A stretch of DNA of 29,090 nt from Desulfobulbaceae bacterium UBA5173 (GTDB taxonomy: Bacteria; Desulfobacterota; Desulfobulbia; Desulfobulbales; Desulfobulbaceae): positions 14,877 to 43,966 of the forward strand of contig DHWV01000075.1 of NCBI GenBank assembly GCA_002413355.1. The letters run 5' to 3'. The stretch's first letter is position 1. Each line of letters starts with the position of its first letter. This document shows positions 18,024 to 25,586 of this stretch, piece after piece. The translations under genes and the position numbers were made by a program. The notes beneath the pieces were generated by a model. It was not told the DNA's origin and ran no database searches. It worked only from the letters and a program-made list of their open reading frames with translations.

Positions 18024-18683
18024 ATGAATGCTTCACGAACCCGCATCAAAATGTGCGGCACCACTACGTTGGAGGACGCACTGGCTGCTGTTGCGGCAGG
18101 CGTGGACGCGCTGGGCTTCATCTTTCATCAAAAAAGTCCGCGTTATATTGAACCGGAAACCGCCCGGCAGATTATTGCCGAGTTGCCGCCTTTTGTGGAC
18201 GCTGTGGGCGTTTTTGTTGACCGTCCCCTTGCGGAGCTGGCCGAAATTATTCGTTTCTGCGGATTAGGTTATGCCCAGCTACACGGCCAAGAAACGCCGG
18301 AATATTGTAGCCAATTAGCCTGCGCCGCCGCGCCCTGCCAACTTATCAAGGCCCTGCGGGTGGGGCCGCACTTACGCGCCAACGATGTGGCCCTGTACCA
18401 TAATTATGTGCGGGGCTTCCTCTTGGACACCTACCAGAAAGGGCAAGAAGGTGGCACCGGCCAGACTTTTGACTGGTCGTTGATTGAGCCGCTGAAGTTA
18501 CGGCGAAGCATCATTTTGGCAGGCGGGCTGGATGGCGGCAATGTTCGGGCGGCTGTCGAAACGGTTCGACCGTACGGCGTGGATGTGAATTCCGGGGTGG
18601 AGAGCAGCCCTGGCCGCAAAGATCATGCGCGGCTCAGGGCCTTCATGCAGGAGGTGCGCAGGCTCGATGGCTGCGGCTTATGA
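18024..18683 (+). CDS. trpF: Phosphoribosylanthranilate isomerase
   Basis: 219-residue TIM barrel that isomerises phosphoribosylanthranilate to CdRP in tryptophan synthesis. The N-terminal KMCGTT (catalytic Cys11) corresponds to the usual KICGIT. GFIFHQKSPRYI, VGVFVD, AQLHG and the general-acid region FLLDTY follow, and the phosphate-binding ends LAGGLDGGNV and GVDVNSGVESSPGRKD are intact. No other trp genes are adjacent. The ribosome site before the ATG is poor, but the N-terminus aligns with the family. It ends 6 bases inside the convergent ybaB gene. Confidence 0.95.
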   Translation: MNASRTRIKMCGTTTLEDALAAVAAGVDALGFIFHQKSPRYIEPETARQIIAELPPFVDAVGVFVDRPLAELAEIIRFCGLGYAQLHGQETPEYCSQLACAAAPCQLIKALRVGPHLRANDVALYHNYVRGFLLDTYQKGQEGGTGQTFDWSLIEPLKLRRSIILAGGLDGGNVRAAVETVRPYGVDVNSGVESSPGRKDHARLRAFMQEVRRLDGCGL

Positions 18684-18986
18684 AAAGCCGGGAATCTTCA
18701 GCCCGCCGGTGAGCTTGGAGATTTCGCTCCGGCCCAGCTCGGCTGCCTTGCGCGCGCCGTCGGCGACAGCGGCCACGATCAAGTCTTGCAGCATTTCCGC
18801 GTCTTCCGGGCGAATGATCGACTTCTCAATGGTCAAGCCGATCAGTTCGCCTTTGCCGTTCATCCGGGCCGTGACCATGCCGCCGCCCGCTGAGCCGGTG
18901 ACGCTTTTGGAAGCAAGATCGGATTGCATCGAACCCATTTTTTCTTGGAATTCCTTGGCCTGCTTCATCATATCCGCAATGTTCAT
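18678..18986 (-). CDS. ybaB: YbaB/EbfC nucleoid-associated protein
   Basis: 102-residue DNA-binding protein of the YbaB/EbfC family, a dimer that coats DNA. The sequence shows the typical amphipathic start MNIADMMKQAKEFQEKMGSM, the Gly-rich core GSAGGGMVTARMNGKGEL, and the closing helix. AAGGAGAG lies 6 bases before the ATG. It follows dnaX by 20 bases on the same strand, the classic dnaX-ybaB order. In many bacteria recR comes next; here the neighbour is convergent trpF, so recR has moved. Confidence 0.95.
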   Translation of the reverse strand: MNIADMMKQAKEFQEKMGSMQSDLASKSVTGSAGGGMVTARMNGKGELIGLTIEKSIIRPEDAEMLQDLIVAAVADGARKAAELGRSEISKLTGGLKIPGFS

Positions 18987-19006
18987 TTCGTCTCTCCTTT
19001 TTGAAA

Positions 19007-20767
19007 TTACGCTTCGTCCTCGCCGCCCGCAGTCTCCTGTTCCGCTGACAGCAGTTTTCTGAACTGCGGCCCGATGCGAATATCGCGTACCTGACCGTTG
19101 AAAATTTCCGCCGCCATAAGCACCACAGGATCGTTGGCCAAGGACTGCCGCTCCATCCGCACCGCATCCGCACCGCTGTTTTTTCCTTCCACTGTACAGA
19201 CGGAAGGCTCGTTGAAGACTATTCTCAGGCTTTCTTGAAAAAAATCAGCGGCAAGAGCGGTCAGCTCCGCAAGCTGCTCTTTGATTTTGAGCGTGCTACA
19301 ATCCGCCGAATCATGGTAGGTGAGAATCAGCTTGCCGTTTTCTAGCTCAGGAGAGGCGGCCCGCTCCAAGGCAGAGGCAATCCACGGTTTTTTGACTGCC
19401 TTGATGAATTCCGGCCAGTCTTTGCGGATGTCACGTTTTTCTGGTATGCGCTCCTGACGGACAGGTGGCGGCTCTTGTTCATCAGCAGGATGCGGCGGCT
19501 CGTCCGGCATGGGCGGAGAAGGCGGCGGTTCCGCTGTTCTCAACGGCGCAGGTTCTGGTGGCTTGACCTCAGCAATTACAGTTTTTTTTTTCTCGTAGAG
19601 CGGGGCAGCAGCCTGCGGCAGCGGCGTTCCGGCCAAAATGCTGTCCAAACGGCCCAGCAGTTCCGTCACCGGCACGATATCCTCAGCCTGCACAGCGCGG
19701 ATAAAAGCCATCTCCACAGCAAAACGGGGCCGCGATGACCACGCCGCTTTCTCCAAGCTGTCCATCAGCAGGTTGAAGAGCAGGAAAAGCGACTGCGGCG
19801 AATGGGCGGCGGCGGTTTCCTGCAATACAGCCAGCTCGTCCGCAGGCAGGTCAAGAAGTTGGGCAGGCTCTTTGCTTATTTTGCAGACCACAAGATTGCG
19901 GAACCAGGCCAGCAGCTCGTTGATGAAGCGTTTGATGTCCATGCCCGAGCTGGTCACGGTCTCCAGCCGGTCAAGCGCGGCGGCCAAATCGCCAGCCAGC
20001 AACGCCTGCGCGGTACCAGCGATCACCTCGCCGCCAACCATGCCCAACACTTCCGCCGCATCCTGTGCTGAAACCTGCTCGCCGCAATACGAGAAAAGCT
20101 GATCAAGCAGGCTGAGACCGTCGCGCACCGAGCCGCCCGAAGCCCGCACCACCATGTTCAGCGCGGCAGGCTCCATCGTGATGCCCTCGCTGTCCGCCAG
20201 CCGGGCGAAATGCGCGGCCAGCTCGCTGCTCGCCACCCGCTTCAGCTCATACCGCTGGCAGCGCGACAGAATCGTCACCGGCACCTTGTGCAGCTCGGTG
20301 GTGGCAAACATGAAATAAACATGGCTGGGCGGCTCCTCCAGCGTCTTCAGCAGGGCGTTGAAGGCCTCGGTGGTCAGCATGTGCACTTCGTCAATGATGA
20401 TGATTTTGAAGCGCGACATGACCGGCATGAAGCGGATATTTTCTTTCAGCTCGCGGATTTCCTGAATGCCCCGGTTGGACGCGCCGTCAATCTCGTGCAG
20501 ATCAACGGAATTGCCAGCGGCGATCTCCTTGCAGGAGCGGCACTGGCAGCACGGCTCCGGCGGCTGGCCGCTCTCGCAGTTGAGGGCTTTGGCCATGATC
20601 CGGGCCAGCGTGGTTTTGCCGGTGCCGCGCACTCCGCTGAAAATCAGGGCGTGCGGCACCCGGCTGCGCAGAAGGGCGTTGCGCAAGGTGCGGACGATGT
20701 GCTGCTGGCCAACGACCTGAGCGAAGTTCTGAGGCCGGGATTTGCGGGCAAGGACGAGGTAGGACAA
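19007..20767 (-). CDS. dnaX: DNA polymerase III subunit gamma/tau
   Basis: 586-residue clamp-loader ATPase. Walker A GVRGTGKTT (45-53), zinc cysteines 64, 73, 76 and 79, Walker B IIIIDEVHML (122-131), sensor I FATTELHKVP and the SRC motif (168-170) are all intact. A Pro/Glu-rich linker (about 390-445) leads to the tau-type C-terminus (450-586). The usual N-terminus MSYLVLARK begins here at a TTG (20765-20767) with no Shine-Dalgarno, and an in-frame TAA nine bases upstream rules out earlier starts. A run of ten A (coding strand, 19591-19582) at residues 393-396 is a strong slippage site; a slip either way stops translation within five codons and would make a gamma-like protein of 396-399 residues. 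Operon with ybaB; a TA pair lies just upstream on the same strand. Confidence 0.95.
   Translation of the reverse strand: MSYLVLARKSRPQNFAQVVGQQHIVRTLRNALLRSRVPHALIFSGVRGTGKTTLARIMAKALNCESGQPPEPCCQCRSCKEIAAGNSVDLHEIDGASNRGIQEIRELKENIRFMPVMSRFKIIIIDEVHMLTTEAFNALLKTLEEPPSHVYFMFATTELHKVPVTILSRCQRYELKRVASSELAAHFARLADSEGITMEPAALNMVVRASGGSVRDGLSLLDQLFSYCGEQVSAQDAAEVLGMVGGEVIAGTAQALLAGDLAAALDRLETVTSSGMDIKRFINELLAWFRNLVVCKISKEPAQLLDLPADELAVLQETAAAHSPQSLFLLFNLLMDSLEKAAWSSRPRFAVEMAFIRAVQAEDIVPVTELLGRLDSILAGTPLPQAAAPLYEKKKTVIAEVKPPEPAPLRTAEPPPSPPMPDEPPHPADEQEPPPVRQERIPEKRDIRKDWPEFIKAVKKPWIASALERAASPELENGKLILTYHDSADCSTLKIKEQLAELTALAADFFQESLRIVFNEPSVCTVEGKNSGADAVRMERQSLANDPVVLMAAEIFNGQVRDIRIGPQFRKLLSAEQETAGGEDEA
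19582..19591 (-). promoter_or_regulatory. A10 slippage site in dnaX (possible gamma/tau switch)
   Basis: The coding strand reads GAG, ten A, CTGTAATTGCTGAGG. The annotated frame is GAG AAA AAA AAA ACT GTA. With one extra A (or a -1 ribosomal shift) it becomes AAC TGT AAT TGC TGA. With one A fewer (or a +1 shift) it becomes CTG TAA. Both alternatives end at once, between the ATPase/oligomerisation domains and the tau-specific part. Confidence 0.6.
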
Positions 20768-20795
20768 GGTAGTTTATCTGGCAGAAAGACGCTGA

Positions 20796-21050
20796 TCAAT
20801 AGACATCACGCCGATGTCCTATCTTCAAGATATGTATTTTCTTTTTCTCCCAATTCACGTCAAAGAGCACCCGATAATTCCCTATGCGCAGCCTGTATTC
20901 CGCAACTGAATGATTCTTTAGCTGCTTCAATTGAGAGATGTTGGGAAATTTCACCAGCTCCTCAATTCCTTCCTTGATGCAAGGAAGCTGCTCCGAGGCA
21001 ATCTTCTTCAGGTCTTTGAAGACGCTTTTGGCGTAGATGATTTTAAACAT
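20796..21050 (-). CDS. RelE/ParE-family toxin
   Basis: 84-residue protein with the RelE/ParE fold pattern: MFKIIYAKSVFKDLKKI start, a helical middle, then YRLRIGNYRVLFDVN and IHILKIGHRRDVY at the end. RelE members cut mRNA in the ribosome and ParE members poison gyrase; the sequence alone does not decide between them, although the HRRDVY ending is common in the RelE type. The ATG overlaps the antitoxin end by 8 bases, so the pair is coupled. It lies 28 bases upstream of dnaX on the same strand with no terminator between. Confidence 0.88.
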   Translation of the reverse strand: MFKIIYAKSVFKDLKKIASEQLPCIKEGIEELVKFPNISQLKQLKNHSVAEYRLRIGNYRVLFDVNWEKKKIHILKIGHRRDVY

Positions 21051-21237
21051 TCATCTGTTTCCACAAATCTTCATGCGACAATGTTTCTCCTGTTTGAACT
21101 TCTTTACGTCTTTCAGCAAGTTCTTTTTTCAATAGCTGATATTTTGATTTATTCAGCAGCAGGCGGATGAAGTACGAAACTTTCTCCTTGTCTTCCTGAT
21201 CAAGCCGTTCCAGAATGTTTGCCGATGATACAGCCAT
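21043..21237 (-). CDS. Antitoxin of the RelE/ParE-type pair
   Basis: 64 residues, mainly helical: an N-terminal part (SANILERLDQEDKEKVSYFI) and a basic/acidic tail (KKELAERRKEVQTGETLSHE, then DLWKQMNV) that would wrap the toxin. It resembles small antitoxins found with RelE toxins, but I cannot assign a DNA-binding fold. AGGAG lies 8 bases before the ATG. Its 3' end overlaps the toxin start. It probably autoregulates the promoter just upstream. Confidence 0.78.
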   Translation of the reverse strand: MAVSSANILERLDQEDKEKVSYFIRLLLNKSKYQLLKKELAERRKEVQTGETLSHEDLWKQMNV

Positions 21238-21280
21238 TTTTTTCTCCTGAACGCAGAATTACAATCGATTTCTTGAATGA

Positions 21281-21310
21281 AATATACCAGATCAGGGAGA
21301 GGACAGGCAA
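21281..21310 (-). promoter_or_regulatory. Probable promoter of the RelE-type TA pair
   Basis: On the minus strand TTGCCT (21305-21310) and TATATT (21281-21286) are spaced by 18 bases. A small inverted repeat, TTTC-6 bases-GAAA, follows directly after the -10 and could be the antitoxin operator. It lies 44 bases before the antitoxin ATG and might also serve dnaX. Confidence 0.4.
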
Positions 21311-21316
21311 GGAGAG

Positions 21317-21356
21317 AAAAAGGAATGCCCTGAATCCGGTTGGAATTCAGGGCATT
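21317..21356 (-). terminator. Rho-independent terminator of the CARDB-repeat gene
   Basis: A 12-bp perfect stem (AATGCCCTGAAT at 21324-21335, ATTCAGGGCATT at 21345-21356) with a 9-base loop. On the minus strand it is followed by CC and a T-run. It lies 27 bases past the stop at 21384. Confidence 0.85.
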
Positions 21357-21383
21357 TGGCTGATCAACTATCAGCCTACTTTC

Positions 21384-23552
21384 CTACTTGCACTCTTTGG
21401 CGTGATCTATGCTGAACTCATCAGAGACATCATAGACATACGGATAATCGCGTGATGTAACACGGATGTAGGCGTGATGAGTATCAATCGTGTGGAAGTC
21501 GCACATGTCTTCCCAATGCTTCTTGCCGTCATTAGTGGTTTCGTCGTCAATCAGCAGCCACGTTGCGCCGCCGTCGAGCGAGTATTCCACCATCACATTG
21601 CCGCGAACCGGAAAATCAAAGTAATCCCAGCGGACATCATGATCCGTCTCGTCGCTTCTCCAGTCATCGCTGCTGGTGGGATTGGTGATGACAATGCGCG
21701 GCGAGCCAGCCGGAATCGGCTCCACCTCAAACGTCATCTCCGAGCAGTTGTTGCCCTCATCCGATTCAGGAACATTGCCCTGATAATCTGCGCAGGCTCT
21801 GGCGGTGTAGGTTCCGGCGACATTGGGAATATGCGCCCCATGTTCATCGGTGATTTCTTCCCACTGGGTTGCACCGGGATAGAGCTGATCTGCATCCGAG
21901 CCGTCATCAGCCACTTGCTGCCACGCATCGCCAGTTCCCGGCCCTTTGATCTCATAGTTAGTGCGGATGTTGCTGCTTGGCGTTGCATTGCCCATATTCC
22001 TGATCGCCACGGTCAGACCGTACAGCTCGCCTGCGATTAAACTGGTGCGGCCATGCGTGAGCTGCAACCCTTCGGTGATCAGGTCAGGCATGGGCGGCGG
22101 GGTGATATACACCGGCAGCTCATCGGTGCAGTTGTTGCTTTCGTCGGTCTCCGGCACAGCTTGCGTGGAGTCGGCACAGGCGCGGAAGACGTAATCACCG
22201 CCGACCATCGGCGCGGCAACTTCCTGCTCGCTGCTCATGCTCTCGAAGTGGGTTGCGTTCGGATACAGGCTGCTGGCTCTGGAGGTGTCTTCGCCGATGC
22301 GCTGCCACGCGCCGCCCGTGCCCGGCCCTTTGATCTCGTAGTTGCTGCTGAAGCCGTTCCACGGCTGTTCGGTGCCGATGTTCGAGATTTCCACTTGCAG
22401 GCCGTATTTCTCGCCAGCCTGAAGCGAGCTTCTGCCGCCGGTCAGAGCGAGGTTGCGGGCAAGCAGGTCAACATTGCGGGGCGGGCCGTAGTCCACGTAG
22501 AACACCGCTTCGGTCGAGCAGTTGTTGGATTTGTGCTTCTCCTTCACGTCGCCGTCGCCGTTGTCCTCGTCTTTCGGGCGGTCGGCGCAGACCACGAAGT
22601 TGTAGGTGCGGCCCGGCATGATTGTGCCGTCATTGGCATAATCTTGCAGCTTGAAGGTGATCTTCTCGTGCTTGGGGTCTTTCTTGACTTTGAGATTTTC
22701 CTTCTTGATGCTCTGCCGCTCGCCGATGCGCACCCATTCGGAATGACTGTCTTCCTTGCTGCCTTTGGAGAGGTAGAACGGCACCTTGATTTTGTCCGCG
22801 CTGCCTTCCCAGTCGGCAGTGCCGATGTTGTCTATATAGTCATGAACGTAGGCGGTCTCGTTGATCTTCCACGTATATTTCTCATGGTTGCCGTCTTTGT
22901 TGCCCATTGTCACCTTGCTGGTGATGAAGTCGGGCAGCTTGCCGGAGGCGGGTGTTTCAGCAGGCTTGGTTACATGACCAGCACCTATAACACCAAATTT
23001 ATCTCCATAGTTATCTCCATATATAACAGAATACCAATTCACTCTGATTGTTATGTAGACAGTTACAACACTTACATTACGCCAAAGATAAAGATTTTTA
23101 AAGTCATCTGAATTATCCCCTAAAAATGTCCCTCGATACGCTGAAGCCCCAAGACATAGTCTCAACTTATTCTCATGAGCGCGAGATCCAGTATCTAATC
23201 CGTCCCATTTAGCATTGATAATCCTCTGCTGTAAATTTTCATTATCTGGCGACGTTGGCCATATATGAAATACGTTTTTAATCTCATTAAGGAATTCATC
23301 GTCATAGTTAGCCGGAAGTCCAGGGATTGTATATTCCAATATACGATCCTTTCCGGGGCCTGTATCTTTCAACTTGCTAATCCAACTACTGTTATCTACG
23401 CATTCCCCTTCTTCTGGCTTAACAATACTTGGAAATATTGGTGGCTCGTAATACCCAGAAGGTTTTTCAAGTTTAATCTCTTGAGCCGCATAACTATAGT
23501 TACATGGCAAAAATATCCCAAGTAGCAATAAAGTTATTCCTGTTCTTGTCAT
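21384..23552 (-). CDS. Large secreted CARDB-repeat protein
   Basis: 722 residues. The signal peptide starts MTRTGITLLLLG and cuts after SYA near residue 22. A unique N-terminal region of about 190 residues follows, then three CARDB-like beta-sandwich repeats, each ending in the form CAD...ESNNC (VCADRPKDED...KSNNCS; ACADSTQAVPETDESNNCT; ACADYQGNVPESDEGNNCS). Repeats 2 and 3 share NYEIKGPGTG-AWQ and matching DNA. The last 100 residues (SPRIVITNPTSSDDW, VMVEYSLDGGATWLLIDDE) form another Ig-like, possibly KNH-type, domain. CARDB domains are adhesion-like and common in cell-surface proteins. The DNA of the first 190 codons is much richer in A+T than the rest. The frame extends upstream to 23636, but the signal peptide fixes the start at 23552, where only a weak GGTG precedes it. 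Confidence 0.82.
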   Translation of the reverse strand: MTRTGITLLLLGIFLPCNYSYAAQEIKLEKPSGYYEPPIFPSIVKPEEGECVDNSSWISKLKDTGPGKDRILEYTIPGLPANYDDEFLNEIKNVFHIWPTSPDNENLQQRIINAKWDGLDTGSRAHENKLRLCLGASAYRGTFLGDNSDDFKNLYLWRNVSVVTVYITIRVNWYSVIYGDNYGDKFGVIGAGHVTKPAETPASGKLPDFITSKVTMGNKDGNHEKYTWKINETAYVHDYIDNIGTADWEGSADKIKVPFYLSKGSKEDSHSEWVRIGERQSIKKENLKVKKDPKHEKITFKLQDYANDGTIMPGRTYNFVVCADRPKDEDNGDGDVKEKHKSNNCSTEAVFYVDYGPPRNVDLLARNLALTGGRSSLQAGEKYGLQVEISNIGTEQPWNGFSSNYEIKGPGTGGAWQRIGEDTSRASSLYPNATHFESMSSEQEVAAPMVGGDYVFRACADSTQAVPETDESNNCTDELPVYITPPPMPDLITEGLQLTHGRTSLIAGELYGLTVAIRNMGNATPSSNIRTNYEIKGPGTGDAWQQVADDGSDADQLYPGATQWEEITDEHGAHIPNVAGTYTARACADYQGNVPESDEGNNCSEMTFEVEPIPAGSPRIVITNPTSSDDWRSDETDHDVRWDYFDFPVRGNVMVEYSLDGGATWLLIDDETTNDGKKHWEDMCDFHTIDTHHAYIRVTSRDYPYVYDVSDEFSIDHAKECK

Positions 23553-23587
23553 TTTTAAGCACCATAATTTTATGGATAGTAGATACC

Positions 23588-23640
23588 GACCCTCTGTCCC
23601 CTCACCCAGCACACACGCTGGAATTAAACCCCACAACAGG
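23588..23640. repeat. Hairpin element, copy 1
   Basis: Intergenic element ACCCTCTG...CCCAGC-6 bases-GCTGGA..TTA..CCC.CAACAG with a CCAGC/GCTGG hairpin (23606-23621). A similar copy lies at 24424-24472. It sits between the PIN toxin and the CARDB gene. Confidence 0.55.
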
Positions 23641-23675
23641 CCATTAACAATGCGGCTGCTGGCAATCCTCCGCCT

Positions 23676-24149
23676 TTATTCTTCCGCCAGCGCAAGCGTC
23701 CGCTGAATCAGCCGTTCACTGATCCGAATCCCAGTGCCCTGAAGCCGCTCAAGATAAGGCTGCACAGAGGAAATAAAACCGCGATGCTTTGCCAGCAGCA
23801 GGATGCCCTGACTGCCGGTGATGCTGATCTGATTCAGTCGAGCAACCTTCCGCGCCCGACCGTCATCAATCAGCAGGCAATCCGCACGGGCCGATTTGTA
23901 CAAAGCCATCGCCTCAATTTCGCCCAACCCAAGCCCCGCACCAGTGATCACCACGTGATCAAGCAGGACAGCCACCACTTTTCCCTGCAAATAAACCTGA
24001 AGCACCTGCGCCGCCGCTTTTCCTTCGACAACCACCTCATCGTAAACCGCCTGCGGCACCCGAACATCCTCAAACAGCCGATCAAGCAGCTCCAGCCCGC
24101 CGCACAATGCCAGAGCGACCAGCGCGGAGCTGTCGGCGACAATCAGCAT
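23676..24149 (-). CDS. PIN-domain toxin (DUF3368 type)
   Basis: 157 residues. PIN-type ribonuclease toxin: the N-terminal acidic metal site VADSSALVAL (Asp6), a central LGLGEIEAMAL (Glu near 77-79) and CLLIDDGRARKVA (Asp94-Asp95). The later ITGSQGILLLAKHRGFI block is typical of DUF3368 proteins, which pair with UPF0175 antitoxins. PIN toxins cut RNA with bound Mg2+ or Mn2+. AAGGA lies 9 bases before the ATG, which overlaps the antitoxin end by 7 bases. All the acidic residues appear present, so it is probably active. Confidence 0.88.
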   Translation of the reverse strand: MLIVADSSALVALALCGGLELLDRLFEDVRVPQAVYDEVVVEGKAAAQVLQVYLQGKVVAVLLDHVVITGAGLGLGEIEAMALYKSARADCLLIDDGRARKVARLNQISITGSQGILLLAKHRGFISSVQPYLERLQGTGIRISERLIQRTLALAEE

Positions 24150-24409
24150 GATGCCGAGTTCCTTTTGATGAGCGCAGCAAAGTCTGTCTCGATTTCATCC
24201 GGGTCATAGTCAACGACATCAATGCGGTGCTGGCGGCAGGCTTCTAAAAAGTCGTAGCGGTCAACCCCTGCGAATTCGCAGGCCGCTCCTGCCGAGAACT
24301 GCCCAGCCCGGAACATCAGCAGAGCCGCCGAAAGTTTCAGCCGCCGGGCCAATTCATTCACTGAAACATCTATAAGATACTGGTCTGGAATCTGCACAAC
24401 CACATTCAT
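24143..24409 (-). CDS. UPF0175 antitoxin
   Basis: 88 residues. The core LARRLKLSAALLMFRAGQFSAG, CEFAGVDRYDFLEACRQHRI and DVVDYDPDEIETDF match UPF0175, a family with a ribbon or helix-turn-helix DNA-binding core and a toxin-binding acidic end. GAGG lies 7 bases before the ATG. It is encoded ahead of, and overlaps by 7 bases, the DUF3368 PIN toxin, the usual order for this pair. Confidence 0.88.
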   Translation of the reverse strand: MNVVVQIPDQYLIDVSVNELARRLKLSAALLMFRAGQFSAGAACEFAGVDRYDFLEACRQHRIDVVDYDPDEIETDFAALIKRNSASC

Positions 24410-24423
24410 CAGCGCACCTCATG

Positions 24424-24472
24424 CACCCTCTGCCATTTTCCCCAGCACATAGGCTGGACTTACCCGCAACAG
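24424..24472. repeat. Hairpin element, copy 2
   Basis: Second copy of the element at 23588-23640, with the same flanks (ACCCTCTG, CCCAGCACA, GCTGGA, TTA, CCC, CAACAG). The CCAGC/GCTGG stem at 24442-24457 is kept while the 6-base loop differs. It lies just upstream of the UPF0175 antitoxin. The rest of the 24410-24632 gap shows no gene. Confidence 0.55.
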
Positions 24473-24632
24473 CCTTCTCCGGCCTGCTTTTGCTTCCTCC
24501 CATCCGCAGACAAAACATACCAGATGGTATTTCGCAGGCCTGCCCCGTGCAATTCCTCTTCACTCGCCCCGCGCAGCTTGCACCGCTTTCAGCAAACTGT
24601 CAACAGAATATTCTTTCTGCCACTCCAATGTC

Positions 24633-24908
24633 TCATGCCCGTTTTCCCTGCACGCCGATCAAACCGCTTTGTTGCCTGCCCGCAAACTGAAACGCCGCGC
24701 TCACCGGCAGCTCAAACAGCTCGCTCCGCAAAAGCCTTGATGAAAAAAAAAGCACCTCCAAATTTTCAATCTCGTTGGTCTGCGGATTCAGCCGCGCCAC
24801 AACATCATCCTCCATCTCCTCCGATTCCTGCCCGGCATACGGCGGGCATTTGTCAATATGGAGAATATCAGCCTCGCGGTCATATTTGAACGTCAGTTTC
24901 TCTGCCAT
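24633..24908 (-). CDS. DUF2283 protein, probable antitoxin
   Basis: 91 residues. KLTFKYDREADILHIDKCPPY and the ENLEVLFFSSRLL stretch follow the DUF2283 pattern (a short strand Y-x4-DxLxI, then acidic residues, then IExLEIL). DUF2283 proteins are often encoded beside small nuclease toxins. The ATG lies inside the end of the upstream nuclease-like gene (16-base overlap) with GGAGAGG before it, giving toxin-antitoxin order reversed from the classic one. The tail (QFAGRQQSGLIGVQGKRA) is longer than usual. Confidence 0.75.
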   Translation of the reverse strand: MAEKLTFKYDREADILHIDKCPPYAGQESEEMEDDVVARLNPQTNEIENLEVLFFSSRLLRSELFELPVSAAFQFAGRQQSGLIGVQGKRA

Positions 24909-25213
24909 TCTGCCTCTCCTTCCGATAATTTTCTGGCGACATAGGCGGTGATTATCCAGTGCCTTCCCTTTGCGCTCTCGCTCACAACCACCACAACCAC
25001 ATGTTTGCCATTCCGAAAATCAGAATACCAGCGGGAAAACAATCGTGCACTGCCAAAACGGACGCTGCGGCGGACTTGATCAGGCGCGGCCAGCGTTTCT
25101 TCTATCAGGTTGCGGTGCTCCGGCAGAAGCTCAGGATGCCGTTCGGCAATATGAACTTCCCGCTCTTCGGTCAACTCCACATCTCCATCAAGATAGGTGC
25201 AGGGAATCAGCAT
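24893..25213 (-). CDS. Small nuclease-like toxin candidate (BECR fold type)
   Basis: 106 residues. The order EREVHIAERHPELL, then IEETLAAPDQVRRSVRF, FSRWYSDFRNGKHVVVVVV and HWIITAYVARKL resembles phage barnase-EndoU-ColicinE5/D-RelE-like (BECR) nucleases, with the HIxxRHPE block early and strand residues near the end that could be catalytic. The identification is by pattern only. It overlaps the DUF2283 gene by 16 bases, which supports a toxin role. The start has GAGG 13 bases upstream, a long spacing, so expression may be weak. Confidence 0.65.
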   Translation of the reverse strand: MLIPCTYLDGDVELTEEREVHIAERHPELLPEHRNLIEETLAAPDQVRRSVRFGSARLFSRWYSDFRNGKHVVVVVVSESAKGRHWIITAYVARKLSEGEAEWQRN

Positions 25214-25340
25214 TTCGTTGTTTTTTCCTCATATTTAAGGAAAGGCAGACAGAGGTAGGGTGCGATTGCCGCTCCATTTAATAATATTGCGGCATGTATT
25301 TCTACTGCGCTCTTCCTTCGTCGCCCGAACCATTGCACCT

Positions 25341-25586
25341 CTATCCAGCATTCACGCTGCTGACCTTTCTCTCCAGCTGAAGCAGCCGCGCCTGCACACT
25401 GTCCAGCACCGCATCCCGGATGAATGCGCTTGCTCCAAGAATCTCAATGCCAATCAGCCCACCTTCGGCGTTCAGTTCCGCCGTGATGTTCGGGCTGACC
25501 TCCACGCTGCCTGCCTCCGCTTCCTCCGACAGGGCCAGATGCAGAACATCATCCTGCTCAAAATACGACATGCAGCCTTTAGGCAT
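25341..25586 (-). CDS. Second DUF2283-like protein, probable antitoxin
   Basis: 81 residues from the ATG at 25586: YFEQDDVLHLALSEEAEAGS, then EVSPNITAELNAEGGLIGIE and ILGAS, which is the DUF2283 order (YxxxxDVLxLxLSE ... VSPNITxEx...GxLIGIEILxAS). GGGAG lies 8 bases before this ATG. The open frame reaches 25640, but the extra residues overlap the upstream gene and look non-coding. Its start overlaps the stop of the upstream gene by 8 bases, so it is coupled to that gene. Confidence 0.78.
   Translation of the reverse strand: MPKGCMSYFEQDDVLHLALSEEAEAGSVEVSPNITAELNAEGGLIGIEILGASAFIRDAVLDSVQARLLQLERKVSSVNAG

Noticed and set aside
20210..20977. 255-codon plus-strand open frame opposite dnaX
   Set aside because: Antisense shadow of conserved DnaX motifs and of the RelE-type toxin.
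22053..23111. 352-codon plus-strand open frame opposite the CARDB gene
   Set aside because: Antisense shadow; the minus frame has a signal peptide, conserved repeats and a terminator.
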